Source of the DNA: Ilyomonas sp963847085
GTDB lineage: Bacteria > Bacteroidota > Bacteroidia > Chitinophagales > Chitinophagaceae
Assembly (NCBI GenBank): GCA_963847085.1
Contig: CAWJYO010000004.1
Location: forward strand, 310,001-374,000
Direction of reading: 5' to 3'
DNA: 64,000 nt
Shown here: piece after piece, positions 46,085-55,424 of the stretch
Position numbering within the stretch: position 1 is the first letter of the stretch
How the letters are laid out: the number at the start of each line of letters is the position of its first letter
Translations under genes and position numbers: made by a program
The notes under the pieces: model-generated
Told to the model about the DNA's origin: nothing
Seen by the model: only the letters and a program-made list of their open reading frames with translations
Databases searched by the model: none

Positions 46085-47026
46085 TTAATCTTCATATTTT
46101 TTTTCAATGAGAATTGTTTTTGTATCTAAAAATTTTTTTCCGTTTTTAAGCAAATTATAATCCAATCTTCCCAATTGCATACCTGCCCAACCTGCTGTAT
46201 TAACAATTATTTCTTTGCCCCGCTTATTAATGTATTTACGGGGCTCGGTAAAGAAGCGATGTGTGTGCCCACCTATAATTACATCAATGTCATAGCTTTC
46301 TTTTGCTAATATTTCATCGCTTACTTGTTCATTACTATATCTATCGCCCAAATGGGATAAACAAATGATCAAATCGCAGCCTTCTTTTTGTTTTAAAATA
46401 TTGGCTGTTCTGTTTGCATTTTCAATGGGGTTGAGATATTTTATATTGCGGTATAAAGTATCGTCTATCAAGCCCTGAAAGTCAATGCCCACGCCGGTTA
46501 CAGCAATTTTTACATTCTGTTTTTGAAAAATTTTATATGGTAAAACCTTGTGTTCCAATATGGTGTTACTAAAATCATAATTACAATTCACAACCGAAAA
46601 ATTTGCAAAGCGATTGATCATGTTTGCATAGTTATCTATACCTAATAAAAAGTCCTGTTCGCCAATGGTTACAGCATCATATTTCATAGCGCTCATTGCT
46701 TTTATTTCAGGCTCGCCTTTAAATAATTCAAACGTAGGTGTATTACCAAAAATATCACCAGCATCCAGCAACAAAACATGTTTGTTTTTGCCCCTTATTT
46801 CGTTAATGATTTGTGCACGTGCAGCTACTCCGCCGCGACCTTGATTTGCACTTCCATCCATAGGAAAAGACTCAACATGACTGTGCATATCGTTGGTATG
46901 AAGAATTACAATTGGTTGTTCTTCAGCATTGGCTTTTGCTTCGTTTTCGGGTAATAAAAATGAAGTTGTAAATGCGGCAGCCGACAGCATTGTTTGTTGT
47001 AAAAAATATCTTCTGTTAATCAACAT
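46085..47026 (-). CDS. Metallophosphatase domain of a 5'-nucleotidase (UshA N-domain), Tat-type signal
   Basis: 313 residues. The signal NRRYFLQQTMLSAAAFTTSF resembles a twin-arginine leader (RR at 4-5). The calcineurin-like site is complete: ILHTNDMHSHVE, LLLDAGDIFGN, AVTIGEQDFLLG (usual GNHE replaced by GEQD), CLSHLGDRY and IIGGHTHRFF. It lacks the C-terminal nucleotide-binding domain, which is encoded by the gene upstream, overlapping by 11 bp. The two likely act as one exported nucleotidase. Confidence 0.85.
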   Translation of the reverse strand: MLINRRYFLQQTMLSAAAFTTSFLLPENEAKANAEEQPIVILHTNDMHSHVESFPMDGSANQGRGGVAARAQIINEIRGKNKHVLLLDAGDIFGNTPTFELFKGEPEIKAMSAMKYDAVTIGEQDFLLGIDNYANMINRFANFSVVNCNYDFSNTILEHKVLPYKIFQKQNVKIAVTGVGIDFQGLIDDTLYRNIKYLNPIENANRTANILKQKEGCDLIICLSHLGDRYSNEQVSDEILAKESYDIDVIIGGHTHRFFTEPRKYINKRGKEIIVNTAGWAGMQLGRLDYNLLKNGKKFLDTKTILIEKKYED

Positions 47027-47753
47027 TTACAACGCGATTTTCAATGTTTGCAGTTACCGGTTTCCCGTCGTTTGTAAACATTTGTATGTAATCCATCAGG
47101 GCAGTTCTATACAATATGTTTTTGTTTTGTTTTGCCACATTTTTTAGCATAGTGCAACCATCGCCGCCGTTCGCGAGATAATCTAAAATTGCAATGGTGT
47201 AAACTGACGTATCGTTTAACAAAACATCATTGATATAAATATCAGTTGCTCTTTTATTTTTAATTTTCATTGTTACGCCCGAACATGCACAGCCGCCTTT
47301 AAACGCAAACAAATCGAGTAACTGATGAAGTGTATTTCCATTTATTTTTTGTAAAACGATGAGATTATCATAAGGCATCAAATCGTAAACCGTTTGCCGT
47401 TTAATTTCTCCTTTCGGCAGATACGAACGAATGCTTCCATAATTGATAAAAGCCGCATCTGCATTGGTTTTGAAAGCTTTTGTTGCATGCGCTTTCATAG
47501 CATCTGCCATCAAATTTCCCAAAGCACTTTCGGGTTGTTTTTTATACAAAGTAGCATTGCTGAAACCAATTACTTCATTCATATAACGGCTGATGCTATC
47601 ATTATAAGGTTGCAGCAATTTAATAAGATTGCTATCTTCTTTCACTGACTGATCAACTGCATAGTTTTTATACAATATTGTAGTTATAGGTTGTGAGTGA
47701 AGTTTATGCGCAATAAGCAGGATGGCAATATAGAACAATCGTTTTGGTGGCAT
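47016..47753 (-). CDS. 5'-nucleotidase C-terminal domain protein
   Basis: 245 residues with a signal peptide (RLFYIAILLIAHKLHS). The 5_nucleotid_C fold is shown by ESALGNLMADAMKAHATKAF (NL-x-DA), AAFINYGSIRSYLPKGEI, VYDLMPYDNLIVLQKINGNT and LDYLANGGDGCTML. In UshA this domain is fused behind the catalytic domain; here it is a separate gene read first. The pair overlaps by 11 bp. Confidence 0.88.
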   Translation of the reverse strand: MPPKRLFYIAILLIAHKLHSQPITTILYKNYAVDQSVKEDSNLIKLLQPYNDSISRYMNEVIGFSNATLYKKQPESALGNLMADAMKAHATKAFKTNADAAFINYGSIRSYLPKGEIKRQTVYDLMPYDNLIVLQKINGNTLHQLLDLFAFKGGCACSGVTMKIKNKRATDIYINDVLLNDTSVYTIAILDYLANGGDGCTMLKNVAKQNKNILYRTALMDYIQMFTNDGKPVTANIENRVVNVD

Positions 47754-47915
47754 GGATAATGAGCTTGAATTAAAACTTCGTTTTGGTTTTGAAAGATAAA
47801 ACTTTTATTGGATTTTATTTTTGTTGTGTTGATTTAATTTGAAATTATGATTGCCTATAGACGTGCAGAAGAAAAAGAATACTGGTTTAGTTGCAGGAGA
47901 ACTTCAAATTTATAT

Positions 47916-50489
47916 CTACCACTTTTCCAATTGTTCCTGCATTCGTTGAATGCGGTCTTCTAATTTTTCAGAAGTCAAAGATTCTCTCATGCTATCCACT
48001 TTAATAGGAAAACAAAACGGCGTTAACCGTTGTGGGTAAGTAAGAACAATATTTTCACTCTGAATTCGGGTTAATGCATTGCGCAAACGAACTTCTTCCA
48101 TTTGCTGGTCGAGAACTTCCTGGTAAGCTTGCCGCAACAACAAATTATTCGGATCGTATTCGTAAAACACATTAAAAAGGAGCGAGGAAGAAGCCTGCAA
48201 ATGTCTTGCTTTTTTTTGCTCGCCCGGATAACCCTGAAACACCAAACCACCAATCACCGCAATGTCTCTGAATTTTCTTCGTGCCATTTCAACATTGTTT
48301 ACACTTTGCTGAATATCGCGTAGCAAATTATGGGTCGAAAACAAATCATATACATTGCTGTCATCAACCGGAATGGGTTGATCGCTCAACAATTCAAAGC
48401 CATAATCATTCATGGCAATGGAAAAAGTAATGGGTTTGATTTTGCTGATGCGAAATGCCAGCAACGCTGCCATTGCTTCGTGCACTAGCCTGCCTTCAAA
48501 CGGATACACGAACAAGTGAAAACCGTCTCTTGTTTCGATTTGTTCAATCAACAATTCACCTTCTTTTGGAATGTGTGATAACTCTTTTTGTAATTCGAAC
48601 AGGGGCTGTAAAACTCGTATCTCAATTGCCTTTGCTTTCTTTGATAATGCGCTGTTAAACGCTTTTCGTAACATCACACCCAAATTGGCTGAAAGCGGCA
48701 TTCTGCCTCCGTTCCAGCTTGGCACAAGTGCTTTTTTCGATGCAGACTTTTTAGTTATTGCTGTCATGTCTTTAATGCTAATGAGTTCTAAAACTTTTCC
48801 TGCTAAAACAAACACATCGCCTGGCTCTAACCGACTGATAAAGCTTTCTTCAATCATGCCTACATACGCCCCGCCGAGCAACTTTACTTTTAACATTGCA
48901 TCACTCACAATAACACCAATATGCATCCGGTGCCGCATGGCAATTCTGCGGTTTTTTATCCGGTGCAAACCATCACTTTCTATTTCTACTTTTTTGTATT
49001 CATCATATTGTTGCAACGCATTGCCGCCAGTGGTAACAGAGTATAAAATTTGCTGCCATTCACTTTTTGTTATCTCGCTGAAACAATGTGTTGATTTGAT
49101 TTCGTTGAATAATTGATCAGCGTAAAAACCTTCGCCAATGGCAATGGTGCACACATATTGTGTAAGCACATCAAAGCAAAGCACCATCGGTTCGCGGCTT
49201 TCAATATTGTTTTGCTGAATGGCATCTTTTAATGCGGCAGCTTCCACCAATTCTAAGGAATGTGTGGGTAAAAAATAAATCTTGCTGACTTCACCAGGAC
49301 CATGGCCACTGCGACCTGCGCGTTGCAGAAAACGAGCAACACCTTTAGGTGAACCCACTTGAATAACGGTATCAACAGGCCGAAAATCAACTCCTAAATC
49401 AAGGCTTGCTGTGCATACTACCGCTTTCAATTTTTTTACGTGTAAAGCTTCTTCTACCCATACCCGTAGTTCATGTTCAATACTGCCGTGATGCAAAGCA
49501 ATGGCACCGGCAAACTGAGGCGCAATGTCGAGCAGCTTTTGATACCATCGCTCGCTCATGCCGCGCGTGTTGATGAAGATTAATGTAGTAGTGCTTTCTT
49601 CAATTATAGGCACAATTTTATCAGCTAAAGTCAAACCCAGATGGCCTGCCCACGGATATTTCTCAATTTCATCTGGCAGGATAGATTCAATATCAATTTG
49701 TTTATTTAAAGATGCTTTTATGATTACGCTTTCATCAACGCCTTCATAGATTTTTGAATTGATTAAGGGATATAACAATACATCTTTAGCTTCTTCCAAA
49801 TTGCCTATGGTTGCGGAGATTCCCCAGATGGATAGAGACGACAGATGATAAGTTGACAGATGACGGTTGATTTTTATCTCTGCTATCTTAGTTCTATCAT
49901 CTGTCAACTTACAATTGATCACTCTTGATAACGCCAATTCAACCAACACGCCACGCTTGCTGCCAACCAATTCGTGCCATTCGTCAACCGCAATTGTGCG
50001 TAAGGTTTTAAAGGTTTCAGGATAGCCTTTTTGTGCCAATAAAAGGTGCAGGCTTTCGGGCGTAATGATAAGCACTTCAGGCATGTTTCGCTTTTGTTTT
50101 TGCCGTTCGCTTACATCGGTATCGCCATTGCGGATGCCAATCTGCCATTGCATTCCGAGTTCAAACATTACTTCTTCCATCGCTCGCCCAATGTCTTTGG
50201 CAAGCGCACGCAAAGGTGTAATCCACAAGAGTTGCAGTCCATTTTTTTTCTTTGTTTGATAATCTGTTGGATGCTCGTTAATGAACTGAATGACTGCACC
50301 CAAAAAGACGGAGAAGGTTTTGCCGCAACCCGTTGGTGCATTCACCAAACCGCTCCTTTTTTCGATGATGTTTTGCCAGGTTTGTTCCTGAAAAAGGAAT
50401 GGTTGAAAGCCTTTGGCTTTCAGCCATTGTTGTATGATTTGATGCCCTTTGGTTTTGTGCAAATTTGTTGTTGAAGATGCGATGCTCAC
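47916..50489 (-). CDS. Ligase-associated DNA damage response DEXH-box helicase (Lhr-like) with a repeat-derived insert
   Basis: Superfamily 2 helicase that in many bacteria accompanies an ATP-dependent ligase and exonuclease; here it stands alone. FLFQEQTWQNIIEKRSGLVN, Walker A NAPTGCGKTFSV, AVDEWHEL (DExH), WGISATIGNL (motif III), IFINTRGMSERWY, and motif VI FLQRAGRSGHGPGEVS are present. A GTG at 50489 is my start, since upstream codons (to 50615) are spacer-like. Between ELALSRV and LSIWGISA a segment (CKLTDDRTKIAEIKINRHLS) is longer than usual. It is encoded by a palindromic repeat. Confidence 0.88.
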   Translation of the reverse strand: MSIASSTTNLHKTKGHQIIQQWLKAKGFQPFLFQEQTWQNIIEKRSGLVNAPTGCGKTFSVFLGAVIQFINEHPTDYQTKKKNGLQLLWITPLRALAKDIGRAMEEVMFELGMQWQIGIRNGDTDVSERQKQKRNMPEVLIITPESLHLLLAQKGYPETFKTLRTIAVDEWHELVGSKRGVLVELALSRVINCKLTDDRTKIAEIKINRHLSTYHLSSLSIWGISATIGNLEEAKDVLLYPLINSKIYEGVDESVIIKASLNKQIDIESILPDEIEKYPWAGHLGLTLADKIVPIIEESTTTLIFINTRGMSERWYQKLLDIAPQFAGAIALHHGSIEHELRVWVEEALHVKKLKAVVCTASLDLGVDFRPVDTVIQVGSPKGVARFLQRAGRSGHGPGEVSKIYFLPTHSLELVEAAALKDAIQQNNIESREPMVLCFDVLTQYVCTIAIGEGFYADQLFNEIKSTHCFSEITKSEWQQILYSVTTGGNALQQYDEYKKVEIESDGLHRIKNRRIAMRHRMHIGVIVSDAMLKVKLLGGAYVGMIEESFISRLEPGDVFVLAGKVLELISIKDMTAITKKSASKKALVPSWNGGRMPLSANLGVMLRKAFNSALSKKAKAIEIRVLQPLFELQKELSHIPKEGELLIEQIETRDGFHLFVYPFEGRLVHEAMAALLAFRISKIKPITFSIAMNDYGFELLSDQPIPVDDSNVYDLFSTHNLLRDIQQSVNNVEMARRKFRDIAVIGGLVFQGYPGEQKKARHLQASSSLLFNVFYEYDPNNLLLRQAYQEVLDQQMEEVRLRNALTRIQSENIVLTYPQRLTPFCFPIKVDSMRESLTSEKLEDRIQRMQEQLEKW
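49840..49920. repeat. Palindromic repeat inserted in frame in the helicase gene
   Basis: TAAGTTGACAGATGA (49849-49863) and TCATCTGTCAACTTA (49897-49911) are perfect 15-bp complements 33 bp apart. Further related units are outside and inside (GACAGATGATA, ACGGTTGA, CAATTGAT). It adds some 20 residues (LTDD from one arm, HLST from the other) at a surface position just before motif III and keeps the reading frame. Confidence 0.7.
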
Positions 50490-50628
50490 ACCCCAAATAT
50501 AATAGAGTTGATTGCTGATTTTTGGTTTATGGGTAGTGATATTTAAAGAATGAATATTTACAAAACCAAGTTTGGTTTTGTTTATTTTTTCGATTGAAAA
50601 GAATATCAGGTACAATACCTAATGAAAA

Positions 50629-50659
50629 GACCTATACGGTTTAAAAAGCCTTATAGGTC
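50629..50659. repeat. Palindromic repeat of the GACCTATAAGG type, second copy
   Basis: GACCTATACGGTTT and AAAGCCTTATAGGTC are near-perfect complements. It is 31 bp beyond the gpmI stop and before the helicase gene, and may end gpmI transcription. Relative of 30493-30523. Confidence 0.55.
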
Positions 50660-50690
50660 TGAATACTTACAATACAGTTCGGAAAAAATC

Positions 50691-52215
50691 TTATTCACTC
50701 ACCAGCACAGCCCCTTTCATTTCTGCCGGAATAGGCAGATTCATGATATGCAAAATGGTAGGTGCAATATCACCCAATTTACCCTGCTTCAATGTTCCCT
50801 TAAATTCATTGCTAATTAAAAACAGGGGCACCAGATTCAACGAGTGTTGCGTATTTGGTGAGCCATCTTCATTCTTCATATAATCGGCATTGCCGTGGTC
50901 GGCAGTAAGCAATATAGCATAGCCATGTTGCAAACCCGCAGTAACTATGCGATGCACACAAGCATCCACCGTTTCCACGGCTTTTATCACGGCTTGCCAA
51001 ACGCCGGTGTGCCCAACCATATCTGCATTTGCGAAGTTTAAGCAAACAAAATCTGCCGTTTCTTCTTCAATTTCGGGCAAGTAATTTTTCGGTCAATTCC
51101 ACCGCACTCATTTCGGGTTGTAAATCGTAGGTTGCCACCTTTGGCGAAGGCACCATCAACCGAACTTCTCCTTCAAACGGCACTTCTCTTCCGCCGCTAA
51201 AAAAGAAAGACACATGCGGATATTTTTCTGTTTCTGCAATGCGAATTTGCTTTTTGCCATTGCGCATCAGCACTTCGCCCAAAGTATTGGTAAGATTGTC
51301 ATTTTCAAACATGACATGCACATTTTTAAATGTCTTATCATACTCTGTCATAGTAGTATAATGAAGATTTAATTTGTGCATATTCAGCTCATGCATGTCT
51401 TGTTGAGTAAGTACCTGCGTTATCTCGCGGCAGCGGTCGGTTCTAAAATTAAAGCAAATAGCTACATCACCATCCTGTATGGTGGCAACCGGCTTGTCAT
51501 CTTTCATTATCACTGTTGGCAAAATAAACTCATCGGTTACACCTTTTTCATACGACTGTTTGATGGCTTCAATTGCTTCGGTTGCCGTTTCGCCTTTTGC
51601 GTTTACCATGGCATCATACGCCAACCTTATTCTGTCCCAGCGTTTGTCCCTATCCATTGCATAATAACGGCCATTAATGGTTGCAATGGCGCCAACAGTT
51701 TTATTTAAATGCTGCTGTAAATCTGCAATAAAACCCAAACCGCTTTTGGGGTCGGTATCCCTGCCATCGGTAAACGCATGAATGTACACTTCTTTCAAAC
51801 CTTCCTGTGCGCATAAGGTTGTAATGGCTTTTACATGCGAGGTGTGCGAGTGAACGCCACCATCGCTTACCAGGCCTAATAAGTGTAAAGGCTTATTGCT
51901 GTTTTTGGCCGTATGTATAGAGGCAAGCAATGTTTCATTTGTAAAAAATTCAGCATCACGGATGGCAACATTAATACGCTGCAGTTCCTGATATACAATG
52001 CGACCAGCACCAAGGTTAAGATGCCCTACTTCGCTGTTGCCCATTTGTCCTTCGGGCAGGCCAACTGCTTCCCCGCAGGTTACCAAAGTTGTGTTAGGAT
52101 ATTTGTTATACAAGGATGAAACAAAAGGCACATTGGCGTGTTGAATGGCATCAGAAGAAGATACTTTACCCAAGCCCCAGCCATCCATGATAATGAGAAT
52201 AACTTTCTTTTCCAT
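50691..52215 (-). CDS. gpmI: 2,3-bisphosphoglycerate-independent phosphoglycerate mutase (one frameshift)
   Basis: Glycolytic enzyme with two metal ions. VILIIMDGWGLGKVSSSDAI holds the first Asp, and the phosphoserine is in GQMGNSEVGHLNLGAGRI. VHSHTSHVKAI, YIHAFTDGRDTDPKSGLGF and INGRYYAMDRDKRWDR shape the site. An indel near 51078 breaks the frame before NFANADMVGHTGVWQAVIKA and the metal-binding LLTADHGNADYM with final His in PNTQHSLNLVP. About 507 residues. Confidence 0.95.
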
Positions 52216-52324
52216 TTGTTAAAACTTAATGATTTTAGTAAAACATAGCAACCCTTGTTATGAATGAGCATCCAACAATGGGTTTGTTATCGTAATTTTA
52301 GAAACTGGTTTTACAAACAATTTT

Positions 52325-52709
52325 ATGATGAAACATTTACTTTTATTATTAGCCGTTTTTGCCTTGTTTTCATTCGTGTCTTTACAAGGAAACAAAGATG
52401 AAATAGTGGCTGCTTTAAAAGCTGCCAATGCAGAACGAGTTTGCAAAACATTTTGACAACAATGTTGATGTAAAACTACCGAACAGCAACGAAATGAAAG
52501 GCGTCTCCAAAACGCAGGCCGCTTCTACAATAAAGAGTTTTTTTTCCGACAATGCCATTACTTCATGCAATATTACTTCGCAGCGTGAAATGGGCGGAAC
52601 AATGTATGTTACAGGTAAATTGATAGGAAAAAACAATTATAATATTACGGTGATGAGTAAAGGAGCAGATGATAAATTTTCTGTTATCACTTTGCGCATC
52701 AACAATTAG
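52325..52709 (+). CDS. DUF4783-like small secreted protein (one frameshift)
   Basis: Signal peptide MMKHLLLLLAVFALFSFVSL, then NKDEIVAALKAANA. After an indel near 52432 comes FAKHFDNNVDVKLPNSNEMK, then SKTQAASTIKSFFSDNAITS and the end YNITVMSKGADDKFSVITLR. The pattern (helix, VxLP, TQA, FF) matches the DUF4783 group of NTF2-like periplasmic proteins of Bacteroidetes as I recall it. About 128 residues. No known function. Confidence 0.75.
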
Positions 52710-52725
52710 GTTTTGTTTTCAAAGT

Positions 52726-52813
52726 TTTGAACCACAAAAGAAGTAAGAAAACACAAAGTGAATAAAGATTACTTCGTGTAAGTTTCATTCTTCCAGCCTT
52801 TGTGTTTCATAAT
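52726..52813. repeat. MITE-like inverted-repeat element, copy 3 (decayed)
   Basis: TTTGAACCACAAAAG at the left end faces CCTTTGTGTTTCATAA at the right. Internal AACACAAAG matches that of copy 2. It is the most diverged member and lies between the DUF4783 gene and accA. Confidence 0.55.
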
Positions 52814-52849
52814 TTAAATAAGAAAGACGTTTTGAATAACCAATTTGCA

Positions 52850-53827
52850 TTATAAAACTTCTTCCCAAAAGCCCATCTTGTCAAACTTTTCAATACGCTT
52901 GCTGATGCGCTCTTCAGCATTAATATTTTTAATTTCGCCCAAAGTTTTGGTAATTGATTCTTTTAATAACCTTGCTGCTTCATCGTAATCCCAGTGTGCG
53001 CCACCCAAGGGTTCTGGCACAATTTCATCAACCAAACCAAAGCCCTTCATGTCTTTTGAAGTAAGGTGCAATTGTTCGGCTGCCACTTCTTTTTTCTCCC
53101 AGCTACGCCATAAAATAGAACTGCAGTTTTCGGGCGAAATCACAGTGTACCATGTATTTTCCATCATCAGCACTTTATCGCCAACGCCGATTCCTAATGC
53201 ACCACCGCTGGCACCTTCACCAATAATCACACAAATAACCGGCACTTTTAAACGTATCATTTCGTAAATGTTTCTCGCAATGGCTTCGCCTTGTCCACGC
53301 TCTTCCGCTTCAGCTCCCGGGAACGCGCCTGGCGTATCAATCATAGTGATGATGGGCTTGTTAAACTTCTCAGCCAGCTTCATCAAGCGCAGTGCTTTAC
53401 GGTAGCCTTCAGGATTTGCCATACCAAAATTGCGAAGCTGGCGCAGCTTTGTATTTGCCCCTTTTTGGTGGCCAATAATCATCACCGTTTCTCCATCCAA
53501 TTCTGCAAAACCGCCCACCATTGCTTTGTCGTCGCGCACGTTTCTATCACCGTGCAGTTCAACAAAGTTGGTAGTCATTTTTTCAATGTATTTTAAAGTA
53601 TAGGGACGGTCAGGATGACGACTTAATTGAACGCGCTGCCAAGGCGTAAGGTGTTCGGTTATTTCGGTTCTTTTTTCTATTATCGAATGTTCCAATTGTT
53701 CAAGCGTGGCATCGTAATTAATTTTTGGATTTTTTGCCGCCAGCTTTTTCGTTCCATCAATTTGTTCATATAAATCTTTTATCGGCTGCTCAAAATCAAG
53801 AAACTGTCTGTTGGGATATTGTGGCAT
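52850..53827 (-). CDS. accA: Acetyl-CoA carboxylase carboxyltransferase subunit alpha
   Basis: Transfers CO2 from biotin to acetyl-CoA with AccD. MPQYPNRQFLDFEQPIKDLY is the usual start (53827). WQRVQLSRHPDRPYTLKYIE, FVELHGDRNVRDDKAMVGGF, the oxyanion region DTPGAFPGAEAEERGQGEAI and IIGEGASGGALGIGVGDKV are canonical. 325 residues, intact. accD is not in the window. Confidence 0.97.
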   Translation of the reverse strand: MPQYPNRQFLDFEQPIKDLYEQIDGTKKLAAKNPKINYDATLEQLEHSIIEKRTEITEHLTPWQRVQLSRHPDRPYTLKYIEKMTTNFVELHGDRNVRDDKAMVGGFAELDGETVMIIGHQKGANTKLRQLRNFGMANPEGYRKALRLMKLAEKFNKPIITMIDTPGAFPGAEAEERGQGEAIARNIYEMIRLKVPVICVIIGEGASGGALGIGVGDKVLMMENTWYTVISPENCSSILWRSWEKKEVAAEQLHLTSKDMKGFGLVDEIVPEPLGGAHWDYDEAARLLKESITKTLGEIKNINAEERISKRIEKFDKMGFWEEVL

Positions 53828-53872
53828 ACTGTTTTTCAATAAATAGAAGGTAAAAATAAAGGTAGAAAAGAT

Positions 53873-53904
53873 TTGCTGATAAAAAATGTTTGCACTTATA
53901 TTTG
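53873..53904 (+). promoter_or_regulatory. Promoter of tRNA-Asp
   Basis: TTTG (53873-53876), 20 bp, TATATTTG (53897-53904): exact Bacteroidetes consensus. The tRNA begins 22 bp after the -7 element. Confidence 0.7.
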
Positions 53905-53925
53905 CAGCCCCAAAAGGGAAGGAGA

Positions 53926-53999
53926 GGATTGGTAGTTCAGTTGGTTAGAATGCTGCCCTGTCACGGCAGAGGTCGCGGGTTCGAGTCCCGTCCAGTCCG
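53926..53999 (+). tRNA. tRNA-Asp (GTC)
   Basis: GGATTGG acceptor, D arm TAGTTCAGTTGGTTAGA, anticodon stem-loop CTGCCCTGTCACGGCAG with GTC, T arm CGGGTTCGAGTCCCG and CCAGTCC with discriminator G. 74 nt; CCA not encoded. A terminator follows at once. Confidence 0.98.
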
Positions 54000-54001
54000 C
54001 T

Positions 54002-54030
54002 AAAAAGTATTGATTTTTCAATACTTTTTT
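54002..54030 (+). terminator. Intrinsic terminator after tRNA-Asp
   Basis: AAAAAGTATTG (54002-54012) pairs with CAATACTTTTT (54019-54029) around a 6-nt loop, continued by T residues. Confidence 0.85.
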
Positions 54031-54136
54031 GTTTTTATAAAAAAAATTCGATTGCTTACAATGTAATCTTATTCTGAGCTGTGCTTGATAAGAAAAATGG
54101 GCAAAACCAAAAGTGTAGCCGATAATCGAGTGCAGT

Positions 54137-55299
54137 CTATCGCATTGATCCAACAATGCCCAATTCCAAACCTCTTAATTCAGCCAGCCCTTTTAACCTG
54201 CCGATGGCAGAATAACCCGGATTTGTTTTTTTGTTTAAATCATCTAACATCTGATGTCCATGATCGGGACGCATTGGAATGGATGATGCCGCGCTTTTGC
54301 ATCAGTTGCACAATTTCTTTTACAACTGCATACATGTTGGTATCACCGCTTAAGTGATCGGCTTCATAAAAGTTGCCTTCGTCATCGCGTTTGGTATTGC
54401 GAAGGTGAAGGAAGTGAATACGGTCGCCAAAACGCTGTATCATTCCTACTAAATCATTGTCTTTTCTTACTCCATAAGAGCCTGTACAAAAGCACAAGCC
54501 ATTGGCAGGAGAGGGCGCAGCAGCTAGCAATTCTTTTGCATCTTCTTCAGTGCTTACAATGCGTGGCAAGCCGAGAATAGGATAGGGCGGATCATCGGGA
54601 TGAATTGCCATCTTCAAACCGACTTCTTCTGCAACCGGCACTATTTGTTGCAAAAAATAAAACAAGTGCTCCTTCAATTTTCTTGCATCAATGTGTTCGT
54701 AGGTTTTGAGGGCTGCAAGAATTTGCTCTTTTGTAAACCTTTCTTCACTACCAGGCAAGCCCATAAGGGCATTGGTGTAAAGCACTTCTTTTTCTTCATT
54801 GGTCATACTGTCAAAACGTTGCTTTGCTTTTTCAATGTCTTCTTTTGCGTAATCGTTTTCTGCATTTGGTCGCTGTAATAAATACAAATCGAAAGCAATA
54901 AAAGCGCTCTTTTCAAAATACAAAGCCTTGCTTCCGTCGGGCTAAAGAGAAAGAAATATTTGTGCGCATCCAATCGAGAATAGGCATAAAGTTATAAGTA
55001 ACTACTTTCAATCCGCAGGCCGCAACATTGCGAAGACTTTGTTTGTAGTTGTTGATGTAATGAAGGTAATTGCCGGTTTGTTTTTTAATGTCTTCATGCA
55101 CGGGTAGGCTTTCAATCACCATCCATGTCATGCCAGCTTCTTCCACTTCTTTTTTTCGTTTATTAATTTCATCCGTTTCCCATACTTCACCCACCGGAAT
55201 ATGATGCAAAGCAGTAACAACACCCGTACATCCAGCCTGCCTGATAAATGACAATGGAACCGGATCATTTGGTCCAAACCAACGCATTGTTTGTTCCAT
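54137..55299 (-). CDS. uxuA: Mannonate dehydratase (two frameshifts)
   Basis: Dehydrates D-mannonate to 2-keto-3-deoxygluconate in glucuronate breakdown. MEQTMRWFGPNDPVPLSFIR and VVTALHHIPVGEVWETDEIN are diagnostic. An indel near 54945 follows DWMRTNISFSL. Then KMAIHPDDPPYPILGLPRIV and FCTGSYGVRKDNDL lead to the site residues in DRIHFLHLRNTKRD. A second indel near 54272 precedes PMRPDHGHQMLDDLNKKTNP and the end LELGIVGSMR at 54137. An upstream ATG at 55341 is possible. Last gene of the xylA-xylB-uxuA run. Confidence 0.92.
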
Positions 55300-55424
55300 C
55301 AAATACAGGTTTGTGTTAATTTGCTGTTTGGTTTTGTTCATTTTTTTGCAATTAAAATTTCTGCATGTTGCATTGTTGATTGAATTTTTTCTTTCAACTC
55401 ATTGCTGCTAATTTTTCTTTTGTT

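Noticed and set aside
53896..54156. Minus-strand frame across tRNA-Asp (contains TGLEPATSAVTGQHSN)
   Set aside because: This translation is produced by a tRNA gene read backwards; a well-known false protein.
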